Part shown: piece by piece, positions 23,204 through 31,966 of the stretch
Numbering within the stretch: position 1 is the first letter of the stretch
Layout of the letters: each line of letters opens with the position of its first letter
DNA from: Candidimonas nitroreducens
GTDB taxonomy: Bacteria > Pseudomonadota > Gammaproteobacteria > Burkholderiales > Burkholderiaceae_B
NCBI RefSeq assembly: GCF_002209565.1
Contig: NZ_NJIH01000003.1
Location: 248,001 to 312,000 of the forward strand
Reading direction: 5' to 3'
Length of the DNA stretch: 64,000 nt
The notes under the pieces: model-generated
Databases searched by the model: none
What the model was told of the DNA's origin: nothing
Seen by the model: the letters and a program-made list of their open reading frames with translations, nothing else
Translations under genes and position numbers: made by a program

Positions 23204-24124
23204 TCATGCCGGTTGCTCGGCCGTGTGCATTTCGCTGCCTATTAGCTGCAGCGCGGCTTGGCGGAATTTGATGGCCGCCTGGTTTGCTTCGGCTTTCCGG
23301 CTTACGAGCACGATGTTGGTGTCGGTGCCCGGATTCGCCAGAGGCCGGAAACAGACCCCCTGGATGCCCGTCACGCTAAAGAGGCTCGGAAGTATGGAGA
23401 CGCCGCAACTCGCGGCCACCAGGCCGATGATGGTTGGCGCTTCGCGTACTTCCATTGCGACTTTCGGGTCGAAATCGGCATCCCGGCACAGCTTCAGGAT
23501 CTTGGTATGCAGGGTCGTTCCGTCGTCGTGAGGAAACATCACCAATTTTTCATGCCGCAGGTCATTCATCTCGACCACGGGCAAGATGGCCAACGAATGG
23601 GAGCTCGGCATCGCCACATATAGCGGGTCGTCTTCGACCGGCATGAATTCAAGAGCGTCGCCGCTTGCGATTCCGAAAGGCCGTATGAAGCCGAGGTCGA
23701 GTGTGCGGTCGTTAATCGCCTCCAGCTGCTTCATGGTCGGCATTTCGTGCATCCGCAGCGCGACTTCGGGGAAATTCGTGCGATAGGCGTTGATGAGCTT
23801 CGGGAAAAATGGGGCGTAGGGGACGGATCTGGTAAAGCCGATCGACAATTCCCCTTCCTCGCCGCGCTCGGCCCGGCGAGCGTGCTCGCCGGCGTCGGCC
23901 GACATCGTCAGAACCCGCTTGGCCTCTTGCAAGAATACGGATCCTGCGCTGGTCAATCTTACCTTGCGGTGCGATCTGTCCAGCAGCGTTGCACCGATTT
24001 CGGCTTCCAGGGCTTGTATTTGCTGGCTTAGCGGTGGCTGCCCGATGTGCAGCCGCTCGGCCGCGCGCGTGAAAGACAATTCTTCTGCGACCGCAACGAA
24101 GTACCGTAGGTGGCGTAGTTCCAT
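23204..24124 (-). CDS. LysR family regulator (BenM/CatM type)
   Basis: The 306-residue product opens with MELRHLRYFVAVAEELSFTRA, the hallmark of the BenM/CatM/CbnR-like subgroup, which often responds to aromatic or organic acids. It has a C-terminal effector domain. It is divergent from the FMN-dependent hydroxy-acid oxidase gene at 24446, across an AT-rich 321-base gap that contains a clear dyad close to its own start. It is the probable activator of the downstream hydroxy-acid genes. Confidence 0.92.
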   Translation of the reverse strand: MELRHLRYFVAVAEELSFTRAAERLHIGQPPLSQQIQALEAEIGATLLDRSHRKVRLTSAGSVFLQEAKRVLTMSADAGEHARRAERGEEGELSIGFTRSVPYAPFFPKLINAYRTNFPEVALRMHEMPTMKQLEAINDRTLDLGFIRPFGIASGDALEFMPVEDDPLYVAMPSSHSLAILPVVEMNDLRHEKLVMFPHDDGTTLHTKILKLCRDADFDPKVAMEVREAPTIIGLVAASCGVSILPSLFSVTGIQGVCFRPLANPGTDTNIVLVSRKAEANQAAIKFRQAALQLIGSEMHTAEQPA

Positions 24125-24445
24125 TTATTATCGTTTTAAAATATACAAAATAACAGAAATATATATTGTACAGATATATTTGGCCCGAGTAGTATCCCGC
24201 TATCAAGCAAGAGAGCGGGGAAATCGTGGCAAAAGCAGGGCTGCGCAGCAGGCAAAAAATCAGTGGGCCAGGCCGGACACATGTGCCGATGACTGGGGAT
24301 TTGCGCCTGGCTCGTGCCGGGAGTTGCGTCGGCCGATATGGCGCGGCCGCAAGTGTGTCCGCCCGGGGCTAGGATCTTGACCTCGCAGACGCTGCGCGCT
24401 GGGCCGGCACGTCCGCCCCAAAATAGTGCTGCGCTTGAGCGCCGG
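24125..24445. other. Intergenic control region between LysR and hydroxy-acid oxidase genes
   Basis: The first 60 bases are strikingly AT-rich compared with the rest of the window and hold a palindromic operator candidate. The remainder is GC-rich, shows no recognisable gene and probably forms the untranslated leader of the plus-strand operon. A longer version of the oxidase starting at an upstream ATG cannot be fully excluded. Confidence 0.5.
24157..24181. promoter_or_regulatory. Candidate LysR operator dyad
   Basis: AAATATAT at 24157-24164 mirrors ATATATTT at 24174-24181 around a 9-base spacer. Within it TATTGTACAGATA fits the T-N11-A LysR-box pattern. It lies about 33 bases upstream of the LysR start at 24124, a usual place for an autoregulatory and activating site. 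Confidence 0.5.
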
Positions 24446-25612
24446 ATGGCTGGTGTTCTGTGCCTGGACGATTTCGAGTCTCAGGCGCGCAAGCGTCTTC
24501 CGCGCGCGATATTCGGCTATATCTCGGGCGCCGCAGAAACGAATGCTTCGCTGCAATTGAATCGGGACAGCTTCCGGGACTATGCATTCGTCCCGAATGC
24601 GCTGGTTGATGTGTCCAAGCGCAGCCAGGAAGTGACGCTGTTCGGCAAGACATATGCAGCGCCGATTGGCATGGCGCCGATGGGCTTGAGTGCGCTGTTT
24701 GCCTATCGCGGAGATCTCGTGCTGGCGCAGGCCGCAGCGCGGGCCGGCATACCGATGATCATGAGCGGCTCATCGCTGATCCGCTTGGAGGAAGTTGCTC
24801 AGGCGTCCAAAGATGCCTGGTTCCAGGCTTATCTGCCCGGCGACCCGTCGCAGATTTCCGCGCTGATCGCGCGCGTGGCCCTTGCCGGTTTTGAGACCTT
24901 GGTCGTGACGGTGGATACCCCTGTTCAGGCAAATCGCGAAAACAATGTGCGCAGCGGGTTTTCGACACCCCTGCGGCCGACGCTGCGCCTGGCATGGGAT
25001 GGATTGACGCACGCCCGCTGGCTATGCGGAACATTCTTGCGGACGCTGGCTCGCCATGGCATGCCGCATTTTGAAAACAATTATGCAACGCGCGGGGCGC
25101 CTATCCTCTCGCCCAATGTCTTGCGTGATTTCTCGGATCGGGGCCATCTTACCTGGGATCATTTGCGCGAGATCCGGCGTATGTGGCGGGGCGCCCTCGT
25201 CATAAAAGGCATTCTGAACAAGGATGACGCCGTGACTGCCTGCCGGGCCGGTGTCGACGGCATCATCGTTTCCAATCATGGCGGCCGGCAACTCGACGGT
25301 AGCGTCGCGCCGTTGCGCGTGCTGCCGTCGATCGTTGATGCGGCGCGCGACATACCAGTAATGATCGACAGCGGCGTACGCCGGGGCACGGATGTGCTGA
25401 AAGCCATAGGGCTGGGGGCGCGCATGGCTTTCGTCGGGCGGCCCTTCGCCTACGCGGCCGCCGTTGCGGGCGAGCCCGGAGCCGCCCATGGCATCAAGCT
25501 GCTCCAAGACGAGATATTGCGCGACATGGGCTTGCTGGGGATCCATTCCTTATCGCAAATGGGCCCTGAGCGCCTGGTTCCTGCCAGGCCGCTGCCGGCG
25601 TCCCATCTTTGA
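24446..25612 (+). CDS. FMN-dependent alpha-hydroxy-acid oxidase/dehydrogenase
   Basis: The 388-residue enzyme belongs to the lactate/glycolate/mandelate oxidase family, which oxidises L-2-hydroxy acids to 2-keto acids. Key residues are visible: Tyr25 in the YISGAA segment, Tyr129, Lys254, the catalytic His278 and Arg281 in SNHGGRQLDG. No membrane-anchoring insert typical of mandelate dehydrogenase is obvious. I chose the ATG at 24446 by comparison with its paralogue at 30995, which begins with the same CLCLNDFE-like segment. It starts a gene set with a 2-hydroxy-acid dehydrogenase and a Bug receptor. Confidence 0.9.
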   Translation: MAGVLCLDDFESQARKRLPRAIFGYISGAAETNASLQLNRDSFRDYAFVPNALVDVSKRSQEVTLFGKTYAAPIGMAPMGLSALFAYRGDLVLAQAAARAGIPMIMSGSSLIRLEEVAQASKDAWFQAYLPGDPSQISALIARVALAGFETLVVTVDTPVQANRENNVRSGFSTPLRPTLRLAWDGLTHARWLCGTFLRTLARHGMPHFENNYATRGAPILSPNVLRDFSDRGHLTWDHLREIRRMWRGALVIKGILNKDDAVTACRAGVDGIIVSNHGGRQLDGSVAPLRVLPSIVDAARDIPVMIDSGVRRGTDVLKAIGLGARMAFVGRPFAYAAAVAGEPGAAHGIKLLQDEILRDMGLLGIHSLSQMGPERLVPARPLPASHL

Positions 25613-25640
25613 TTCACTGCGCCAAATCCAGGAGGCAATA

Positions 25641-26675
25641 TTGGCGATTCAAAAAAAGGTAGTTCGCTCCGGCACATGGACCAATCCCATATTCGACCAG
25701 ATTCTGGGTGCGATGGCGGATGTAGATCTCGACGTCATTCAGATAGCCGGCGCCGACAATGAAGGCTGGCGCGTTCTGGAACAGGCCCACGCATACCATC
25801 TGATGGCGGCAAAGGACGAGCTTCCGCCGCAGTGGCAGGTCACCGAAAGCCTTCTGCGGCGCTGTCCGAATTTGCTGTGTGTGTCCAGCTCGGGGGCTGG
25901 CTACGACACGATAGACGTGGAGGCATGTACGAAGGCCGGCGTGGCGGTGGTCAATCAGGCCGGCGGCAACGCGGTGTCGGTGGCGGAGCAGACGATCGGG
26001 CTGATGATCGCCGTGTCGCGGCGAATCTGCGAACAGAACCACAAGCTCAGAACCGAACGTGGCTACTCGCGCGAGGACATGATGGGGCACGAGATCGGCG
26101 GCCGGATCCTGGGGCTGGTTGGTGTGGGCCACATCGGAACGCGTGTGGCCGCGCTGGCGCATGCATTCGGCATGACGGTGCTGGGCGTCGATCCTTATCT
26201 TGACGCGGCAGAAATTGCACGTCGGGGCGCAGTCCCCGTTACGCTGGATGAACTGCTCGGGCGCGCGGACATCGTCTCGCTGCACTGTCCTCGAACGAAA
26301 GAGACCACCGGCCTGATCGGTGCGGAGGCATTCGGAAAAATGAAGCCGGGGGCGCTGTTCGTCAGTACGGCGCGCGGCGGCATTCACGATGAAGAGGCGC
26401 TGTTCGAGGCATTGTCCTCAGGCCGCTTGAGGGGGGCGGGGCTCGATGTGTGGAGCGCCGAACCTCCTCCGCTGGATCATCCGCTGCTCGGGCTCGACAA
26501 CGTGGTGGCGACCTTTCATACGGCCGGGGTATCGCACGAGTGCCGCTTCAACGTCGCAAAGATTGCCGCCGAACAGCTGCAGGTATTTTTGACCGGCGGG
26601 CGCCCTCCGCGCCTGGTCAACCCTGAGGTGTGGAATTCCGTCACGCAGCGTATCCGGGACGCAAATCTGCTTTGA
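25641..26675 (+). CDS. D-2-hydroxy-acid dehydrogenase (NAD-dependent)
   Basis: The 344-residue product is a D-isomer-specific 2-hydroxy-acid dehydrogenase of the phosphoglycerate-dehydrogenase type. GVGHIG at 161-166 binds NAD, and the catalytic Arg245 (TARGG), Glu274 and His293 (TFHTAG) are in their usual order. The start is a TTG at 25641, because a perfect AGGAGG lies six bases before it and no in-frame ATG fits; the open frame upstream overlaps the previous gene. It lies 28 bases behind the FMN oxidase gene. The pair would cover both stereoisomers of a 2-hydroxy acid, or reduce the keto product. Confidence 0.88.
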   Translation: MAIQKKVVRSGTWTNPIFDQILGAMADVDLDVIQIAGADNEGWRVLEQAHAYHLMAAKDELPPQWQVTESLLRRCPNLLCVSSSGAGYDTIDVEACTKAGVAVVNQAGGNAVSVAEQTIGLMIAVSRRICEQNHKLRTERGYSREDMMGHEIGGRILGLVGVGHIGTRVAALAHAFGMTVLGVDPYLDAAEIARRGAVPVTLDELLGRADIVSLHCPRTKETTGLIGAEAFGKMKPGALFVSTARGGIHDEEALFEALSSGRLRGAGLDVWSAEPPPLDHPLLGLDNVVATFHTAGVSHECRFNVAKIAAEQLQVFLTGGRPPRLVNPEVWNSVTQRIRDANLL

Positions 26676-26760
26676 ATCAATCAAGTAATCCGAGCCCGCA
26701 GCAGTGTCGACGGCCTGTTGCGGCGGAATGTCTTTAACCATGTAGAAGAGGAGACTCGCA

Positions 26761-27771
26761 ATGCAAACGCAGTTGAAGAGCACGAGGCGCCGAGCGCTGA
26801 ACAATATGCTGGGTGGGCTCTGCCTGGCTTTGGGGCTCGCTGGCACGGGGGTGGCGGCCAGTGCCGCGGACTATCCCGGCAGGCCGATCAGTGTCCTCGT
26901 CGGTTATGCGCCGGGCGGTGGTTCCGACCTTATCGTGCGTCTGCTTGCGCCCTACATTCAAAAGGAATTGGGCCAGGGTGCAATTCTGACGGTGCTGAAC
27001 CATCCGGGCGCCGGAGGCGCAATCGCCTTTGCCGAGCTGGCCCGGGCCAAGCCCGACGGCTATACGATAGGCCTGATCAATACGCCGAATGTTTTGACCA
27101 TTCCGATCGAGCGCAAGACCACATACAAATGGACGGATTACGACCTGCTTGGCAATATCGTCGATGATCCGGACAATTTTTCCGTCCGGGCCGATAGCCC
27201 GGTCAAGAGCTTGCGCGATCTGGCTGCCTACGCCAAAGCCCATCCGAATGAGGTTACCGTGGGCACTACTGGCGTAGGGTCGGACGATCATCTTGCGATG
27301 CTGAAGTTCGAGAGAGGCGCCGGCGTACAGATGATCCACGTCCCGTTCAAAGGTGCTTCTGAAGTGCGTACGGCTCTTCAAGGCGGACAGATCACCCTGG
27401 CTGCGGTGAATATCGGCGAGGCGCTGCAGTTTGAAAAAGGGGGCGGCGAATTCCGTAATCTGGGCGTGATGGCCGAGTCGCGCACGGATCTGGCTCCCGA
27501 TCTTCCTACTTTCAAAGAACAGGGCTACGACATCACCCTCTCTTCGCTGCGGGGCCTGGCCGCACCCAAGGGGCTGCCGCCGGAAGTTCGACAGCGCCTG
27601 GTGGATGCGGTGGGGCGTGCAATCGCGAACCCCGAATTCCAGAAGAAGGCCCGATCCATGTTTGCCCCCCTGCGCTACCTGGCCCCGCAACAATACAAGG
27701 CCGAGCTGTCCATGGAGGAAGAGCAATTCCGCCAGCTCTGGAAAACCATGCCGTGGCGGGACGACAAATAA
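26761..27771 (+). CDS. Bug/TctC family tripartite tricarboxylate receptor
   Basis: The 336-residue protein is a periplasmic binding protein of the Bug family, with a signal peptide of about 36 residues ending in AASA and the family segments YPGRPISVLVGYAPGGGSD and PGAGGAIAFAELARAKPDGYT. Such receptors bind carboxylates and deliver them to TctA/TctB, which are not encoded nearby. It is the third gene of the hydroxy-acid set (85 bases behind the dehydrogenase), suggesting that it captures the substrate. An AGAGGAG ribosome site precedes the start. Confidence 0.92.
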   Translation: MQTQLKSTRRRALNNMLGGLCLALGLAGTGVAASAADYPGRPISVLVGYAPGGGSDLIVRLLAPYIQKELGQGAILTVLNHPGAGGAIAFAELARAKPDGYTIGLINTPNVLTIPIERKTTYKWTDYDLLGNIVDDPDNFSVRADSPVKSLRDLAAYAKAHPNEVTVGTTGVGSDDHLAMLKFERGAGVQMIHVPFKGASEVRTALQGGQITLAAVNIGEALQFEKGGGEFRNLGVMAESRTDLAPDLPTFKEQGYDITLSSLRGLAAPKGLPPEVRQRLVDAVGRAIANPEFQKKARSMFAPLRYLAPQQYKAELSMEEEQFRQLWKTMPWRDDK

Positions 27772-27794
27772 ATCCGCGGTGCGCATCGGTGCTG

Positions 27795-27821
27795 CAGGCG
27801 CCACGCGCGCCGCAGCGCCTG
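27795..27821. terminator. Weak hairpin between convergent genes
   Basis: CAGGCGC at 27795-27801 pairs with GCGCCTG at 27815-27821, followed by the short T stretch CCTTTTG. It lies between the Bug receptor gene and the convergent marC-like gene. Confidence 0.4.
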
Positions 27822-27831
27822 TGCCTTTTGT

Positions 27832-28482
27832 TCACGCCAGTCCGGGCAGCAGCATCTTGGCGCCGGCGAACACCATTTCTACGGCAATGGCCGCAAGTAT
27901 CATTCCCATCAGGCGCGTCACGACGACGCGCATCTTGACCGACAGCAGCCTGCCGATCGAGGCGGCGAAGTACAGAACTACGAACAGCGACAGCAGCACC
28001 GCAACCAGTACGATGCCGAACGACACGTATTGGGCGGCGCCGCGTACCTGCGCCGAGTAGATGATCAGCGTGGCGATGGTTCCGGGGCCGACTATCATGG
28101 GGAACGTCATCGGGTAGAAGGTGATGCTGTCGTCCGGTTCGCCGCCGCCGGCGGCCGCATCGGCGTGTTTCTCGTGTTCGCCCCGTTCGTGGGACGTGAC
28201 CGGGCTGCCATTGAGCATGGAGAACGCGATGCCCAGCAGCACCAGGCCGCCGGCTACGCGGAACGCATTGATCGTCACGCCGAAGAAGCTGATGATGTAG
28301 CCGCCCGCGAACGAAATGACGACGCACATCACGGTGGTATAGAGCAATATTGCAAGCGCCATGCCGTGCTGCTCGGCGACGGTCTTGTCGGTCGTCATGG
28401 ACAAGAAGATGGGCAGGGTCATGAAGGGATTCATGATGGCGAACAGCGCGCCCAGGAATTTGGTGGCGAAAACCATGTCCAT
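27832..28482 (-). CDS. MarC family integral membrane protein
   Basis: The 216-residue protein has about six hydrophobic segments in the MarC/YchE plan, beginning with FLGALFAIMNPFMTLPIFLSM. MarC proteins have no firmly established transport function despite the name. A soluble His/Glu/Asp-rich loop (HERGEHEKHADAAAGGG) sits in the middle. I chose the ATG at 28482 because AAGGA lies eight bases upstream and the conserved N-terminus starts there. It interrupts the hydroxy-acid region and is probably unrelated to it. Confidence 0.9.
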   Translation of the reverse strand: MDMVFATKFLGALFAIMNPFMTLPIFLSMTTDKTVAEQHGMALAILLYTTVMCVVISFAGGYIISFFGVTINAFRVAGGLVLLGIAFSMLNGSPVTSHERGEHEKHADAAAGGGEPDDSITFYPMTFPMIVGPGTIATLIIYSAQVRGAAQYVSFGIVLVAVLLSLFVVLYFAASIGRLLSVKMRVVVTRLMGMILAAIAVEMVFAGAKMLLPGLA

Positions 28483-28882
28483 CGCAGCAGTCCTTTTGCG
28501 GGTTTCGATGGCCGCAACGGCGACGGCTGGCCGCAGGCGGCATCCAATGCTGCGCGCGGGGCTTGCGGCGAAAGCGGGCAGGCCAGGCGATGACATGCGT
28601 GCCTCATTGGAGTATGTTTCGAGCATTTATATCACGGGAGTTGCGGCATGCTGAATGCGTGCCTCGGGTGGCACGATATCTTGCAGGGCATGGCCGGGCG
28701 AGTCTTGCTCGCCGTCTGCATATTGATTCTGATCCTGCCTGCCCGCTGCCCGCTGCCCGCTGCCCGGGGTGCGTGTATGCTGATATGATTTTCGTTTACC
28801 TACGCTCTGATCCCAGCCATGGCGACGGATCAGATCAATCGTGGTGGGGTCGGTACACCAAGCCGAGGAAGCCAACGGGAGC
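28483..28882. other. Intergenic region with short tandem repeat
   Basis: Four hundred bases between the divergent marC-like and LysR genes contain no recognisable gene. A 7-base tandem repeat is present at 28741-28767, and otherwise nothing distinctive is seen apart from the presumed promoters. Confidence 0.5.
28741..28767. repeat. 7-base tandem repeat GCCCGCT, three copies plus partial
   Basis: GCCCGCT is repeated at 28741, 28748 and 28755, followed by the partial copy GCCCGG. It ends 115 bases before the LysR start at 28883, so copy-number change could alter its leader or promoter. Confidence 0.75.
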
Positions 28883-29770
28883 ATGGAAACCAAATATCTG
28901 CACAGTTTCATTGCTGTCATAGAGCATGGTTCTTTTGCGGAAGCAGCAAGGAGATTGAACCTTACTCCCGCTGCCCTGGCTGCGCGGGTCAAGACACTGG
29001 AAGAAGACATAGGCGCCACGCTGATCGCCCGCGCCGGGCGCAGTGTCGAGCCCACCGAGGCGGGCATGAAAATCATCGAGCGCGCCCGCTCGATCATCAA
29101 CGAGACGCGGGACATTCGTGCCATCGCCAATAATGACGAACCCTTGGGTGAACTGAGGCTGGGCGTCACGACGTCGACCCTGGCGCAACTTACGCCTTTG
29201 CTGCTCAAGACCGTATATGTACTTCATCCGAAGATGAAGATCTTTGTCGAGTCGGGCTCGTCCAGCTACCTCTACCAAAGAGCCGTTACGCGCAGTATTG
29301 ACGCGGCCATCATGGTTCAGCCGCTGTATCCCGCGCCCAAGGGCTTCGAATGGGAGCCTGTCAAGGAAGAGCCGCTGGTTGTTATTGCGCCGCACGAAAT
29401 GCGGGCGGCCGATCCTCACGAGCTGCTGAACAATCAGCCCTTCCTGCGCTTTGATCGATCCATGCGTGGGGGGCATATTGCAGAGCTTTATCTGCGCAAG
29501 CACCGGATATTTCCCAATGAGCGCCTGGAGATCGACACGCTGATGACGATCGCCTGCCTGGTCAGGGACGGGGTGGGTGTATCGCTGATTCCCGACTGGG
29601 CGCCAGACTGGGTAAACAGCCTGAACGTTGCTCGCTTGGCACTGCCTCACAACACCTTGGCCAGGAATATCGGTGTGTTCTGGTACGTGCATTCGCCGCA
29701 TTCCAGAATCGTCCGCACCATCATAGAAAATAGCAGGAAGCTGTTCCCGAAATCTGCGGGCCCTGCGTGA
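28883..29770 (+). CDS. LysR family transcriptional regulator
   Basis: The 295-residue product begins with METKYLHSFIAVIEHGSFAEA and has the normal LysR helix-turn-helix and effector domains. I chose the ATG at 28883, which has GGGAG upstream and starts the homologous region; an upstream in-frame start near 28841 lacks support. It is convergent with the second FMN hydroxy-acid oxidase gene and may regulate it together with the genes upstream of that one. Confidence 0.9.
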   Translation: METKYLHSFIAVIEHGSFAEAARRLNLTPAALAARVKTLEEDIGATLIARAGRSVEPTEAGMKIIERARSIINETRDIRAIANNDEPLGELRLGVTTSTLAQLTPLLLKTVYVLHPKMKIFVESGSSSYLYQRAVTRSIDAAIMVQPLYPAPKGFEWEPVKEEPLVVIAPHEMRAADPHELLNNQPFLRFDRSMRGGHIAELYLRKHRIFPNERLEIDTLMTIACLVRDGVGVSLIPDWAPDWVNSLNVARLALPHNTLARNIGVFWYVHSPHSRIVRTIIENSRKLFPKSAGPA

Positions 29771-29804
29771 AACCTGGCCGGTTGAGCAGGAAGCAGAGCG
29801 GTGG

Positions 29805-30995
29805 CTAGGCGGCCCTCAGGCTGCGCGCCAGGCCCGGCCGATGCAGGAAGCGCCTGCCATCTGCGTGCAGGTCGCTGACTCGGGTCAGGCCGAGCATGGC
29901 CATGTCCCTGTCGATTTCCGCGGACAGCAGATCGATGGCTTGCTCTATGCCCTGCTGGCCCGCGACCCCCGCGGCATACGCGAATGGCCTGCCGACGAAT
30001 ACGCATCGGGCGCCCAGTGCCAGGCACTTGAGGACGTCCGAGCCGCGGCGTATGCCGCCATCGAGCATGATGGGAACACGGGGGCAGCGCTCGACGACGA
30101 GAGGCAGCATTTCGAAGGGGGACACGGCGCCGTCCAGCTGACGCCCGCCATGGTTGGAAAGAATGATGCCGTCGGCGCCCAATTCGACCGCCATGGATGC
30201 GTCTTGGGGGCTCAGGATGCCCTTGACGACCAGGGGGTGCTTCCATAGCCCGCGGATGCGTTTCAGGTGTTCCCAGTTCAGGTGGCCCCTGTCCGAGAAG
30301 TCCCGCTCGATATTGCGGGAGACGATAGGGGCGCCGCGCGTTGCATAATTGTTTTCGAAATGCGGGATGCCGTGTTTGATGACGGTTTTGAGGAATGTTC
30401 CCGCCAGCCACCTGGGATGGGATATGCCTTGCCAGAACAACCGCGGCGTGAAGCGCAGCGGCGTGGAAAAACCGCTGCGTATGTAGTGTTCTTTGTTTGG
30501 ATTGATGGGAGTGTCGACCGTGATGACGAGGGTCTTGAACCCCGCCTGGATGACCCTGCGTATCAGCGCGTCGATCTGATCTATGTTTCCGGGCAGGTAG
30601 GCCTGGAACCAGGTTTGCGGATTGCGTTGTGCCACTTCTTCGAGTGGGATCAATGAAGATCCGCTCATTATCATCGGGATTTGCCGGCTCGATGCGGCGT
30701 TCGATAGTGCCAGGTCGCCTCGGTATGTGAAGAGGGCGCTGAGCCCCACGGGGGCAATGCCGAAAGGCTGCGCGTATCGTTGGCCGAAAAGCTCTACGCC
30801 GCAGTCCCGGCGCGATACATCCACGAGCACTCTGTTGACGAACGCACAGCTTTTGAAGGCATTGATGTTGTTGTCGAAAGAGGCGCGCTCTTCCGCCGCT
30901 GCGGATATGTAGCCAAAAATAGGTTCCGGCAGCAGGCGTCGCGCATGGCGTTCAAAGTCATTCAGGCACAAACAACTCTTTAGAGCCTTTTTCAT
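29805..30995 (-). CDS. FMN-dependent alpha-hydroxy-acid oxidase (second paralogue)
   Basis: The 396-residue enzyme is a close paralogue of the one at 24446, sharing long stretches such as HFENNYATRGAPI and SNHGGRQLDG. Lys258, His282 and Arg285 are the expected catalytic residues. It should oxidise a related L-2-hydroxy acid. It is followed on the minus strand by nothing closely spaced, and preceded by an alpha/beta hydrolase and a Bug receptor gene on the same strand (31915 and 32938), which may form an operon reading toward it. Confidence 0.9.
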   Translation of the reverse strand: MKKALKSCLCLNDFERHARRLLPEPIFGYISAAAEERASFDNNINAFKSCAFVNRVLVDVSRRDCGVELFGQRYAQPFGIAPVGLSALFTYRGDLALSNAASSRQIPMIMSGSSLIPLEEVAQRNPQTWFQAYLPGNIDQIDALIRRVIQAGFKTLVITVDTPINPNKEHYIRSGFSTPLRFTPRLFWQGISHPRWLAGTFLKTVIKHGIPHFENNYATRGAPIVSRNIERDFSDRGHLNWEHLKRIRGLWKHPLVVKGILSPQDASMAVELGADGIILSNHGGRQLDGAVSPFEMLPLVVERCPRVPIMLDGGIRRGSDVLKCLALGARCVFVGRPFAYAAGVAGQQGIEQAIDLLSAEIDRDMAMLGLTRVSDLHADGRRFLHRPGLARSLRAA

Positions 30996-31108
30996 ACGAT
31001 CTCGAATCGGTCAGGCTGTGATGGCCCGCTCGACGTGTCCCGCCTCTGCATGATGGTTTGATGGTTGCAATACCTGCCTGTGCCGGCCGTGTGGTACGCG
31101 GCCGCCTG

Positions 31109-31915
31109 TCAGCCCTGCTTTTCCAGAAATTCGAGGGTGGCTTGGGCGCAACCATCGGGGTCGGCGCCGGATGCGTGGTAGCAGTCGATGTCCAGTACCA
31201 CGACCTCGGCGTGCGGTGCGCCCTCGTGTATGGCGTCGGGGTTCAGCTGGCCTCCGCCTCCGGCATGGGTTTTCTTCGAAGGCTTGGTCATGATGGCAAG
31301 TATGGGCCTGCTTATGTTTTTCAGGTCGAGGCGCGATTCTGTGGTGGCCACCCATTTCAAGTAGGCTTTTGCCGTGGAAAGCGAGGTGGCGCCCATCATG
31401 TCGACCCACCAGTCTATGCACCGCGGCGCCGTATCGTAGCCCAGCCGGGCCGGCATGGTCTGCCGCGCCCAGCTGCGGATGCCGTGTTCTTCCATGTGAG
31501 GCAGCCATTCGCTGCTGCCCGGCGCAACCAAAGGAGGGCAGGACAGAACCAGCGATTTCACGAGGTCGGGCCGGGTTGCGGCCAGGCGCATGGCGCTGAT
31601 GCATCCGCTTTTGGCCGCTACGACGTGTACCGGGCACTGCGCCAGATGATCGATGACTCTTACCAGATCGTCGACGAACAATTCAGTGGAAAACTTGAAG
31701 GTCTCCGCCACCGCAGCCGTCTTGCCGAAACCCCGCAGGTCGAACATGATCAGGCGGTATTTTCTTGCGAGATGAGGTATCCAGCCTCTCCAGCAAGTGC
31801 TGTTCTCGGTGAAGCCGTGCACGAAGAGAAGGGTTTCCGAGTCTTTCCAGGGGTCTGTGTAGTCGTGGATTTCGTAATAAGGTTTGAAATCGTCCGACAG
31901 TTCTAGATATGGCAT
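31109..31915 (-). CDS. Alpha/beta hydrolase
   Basis: The 268-residue protein has the alpha/beta-hydrolase fold, with the oxyanion segment FVHGFTENSTCW near residue 32 and FDLRGFGKT near 58. The nucleophile elbow is atypical: Ser103 lies in AAKSGC rather than G-x-S-x-G, with Ala and Cys in the small-residue positions. A likely catalytic histidine lies in CYHASGADP near the C-terminus. Such enzymes open esters, lactones or C-C bonds. It sits between a Bug receptor gene and the second FMN oxidase gene on the same strand, suggesting release of a hydroxy acid from an ester-like precursor. Confidence 0.85.
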   Translation of the reverse strand: MPYLELSDDFKPYYEIHDYTDPWKDSETLLFVHGFTENSTCWRGWIPHLARKYRLIMFDLRGFGKTAAVAETFKFSTELFVDDLVRVIDHLAQCPVHVVAAKSGCISAMRLAATRPDLVKSLVLSCPPLVAPGSSEWLPHMEEHGIRSWARQTMPARLGYDTAPRCIDWWVDMMGATSLSTAKAYLKWVATTESRLDLKNISRPILAIMTKPSKKTHAGGGGQLNPDAIHEGAPHAEVVVLDIDCYHASGADPDGCAQATLEFLEKQG

Positions 31916-31966
31916 GAAGTCCTCACGATGGATGGAGATAAAAGTTCTGGCCGGAAGGGGTTACGG

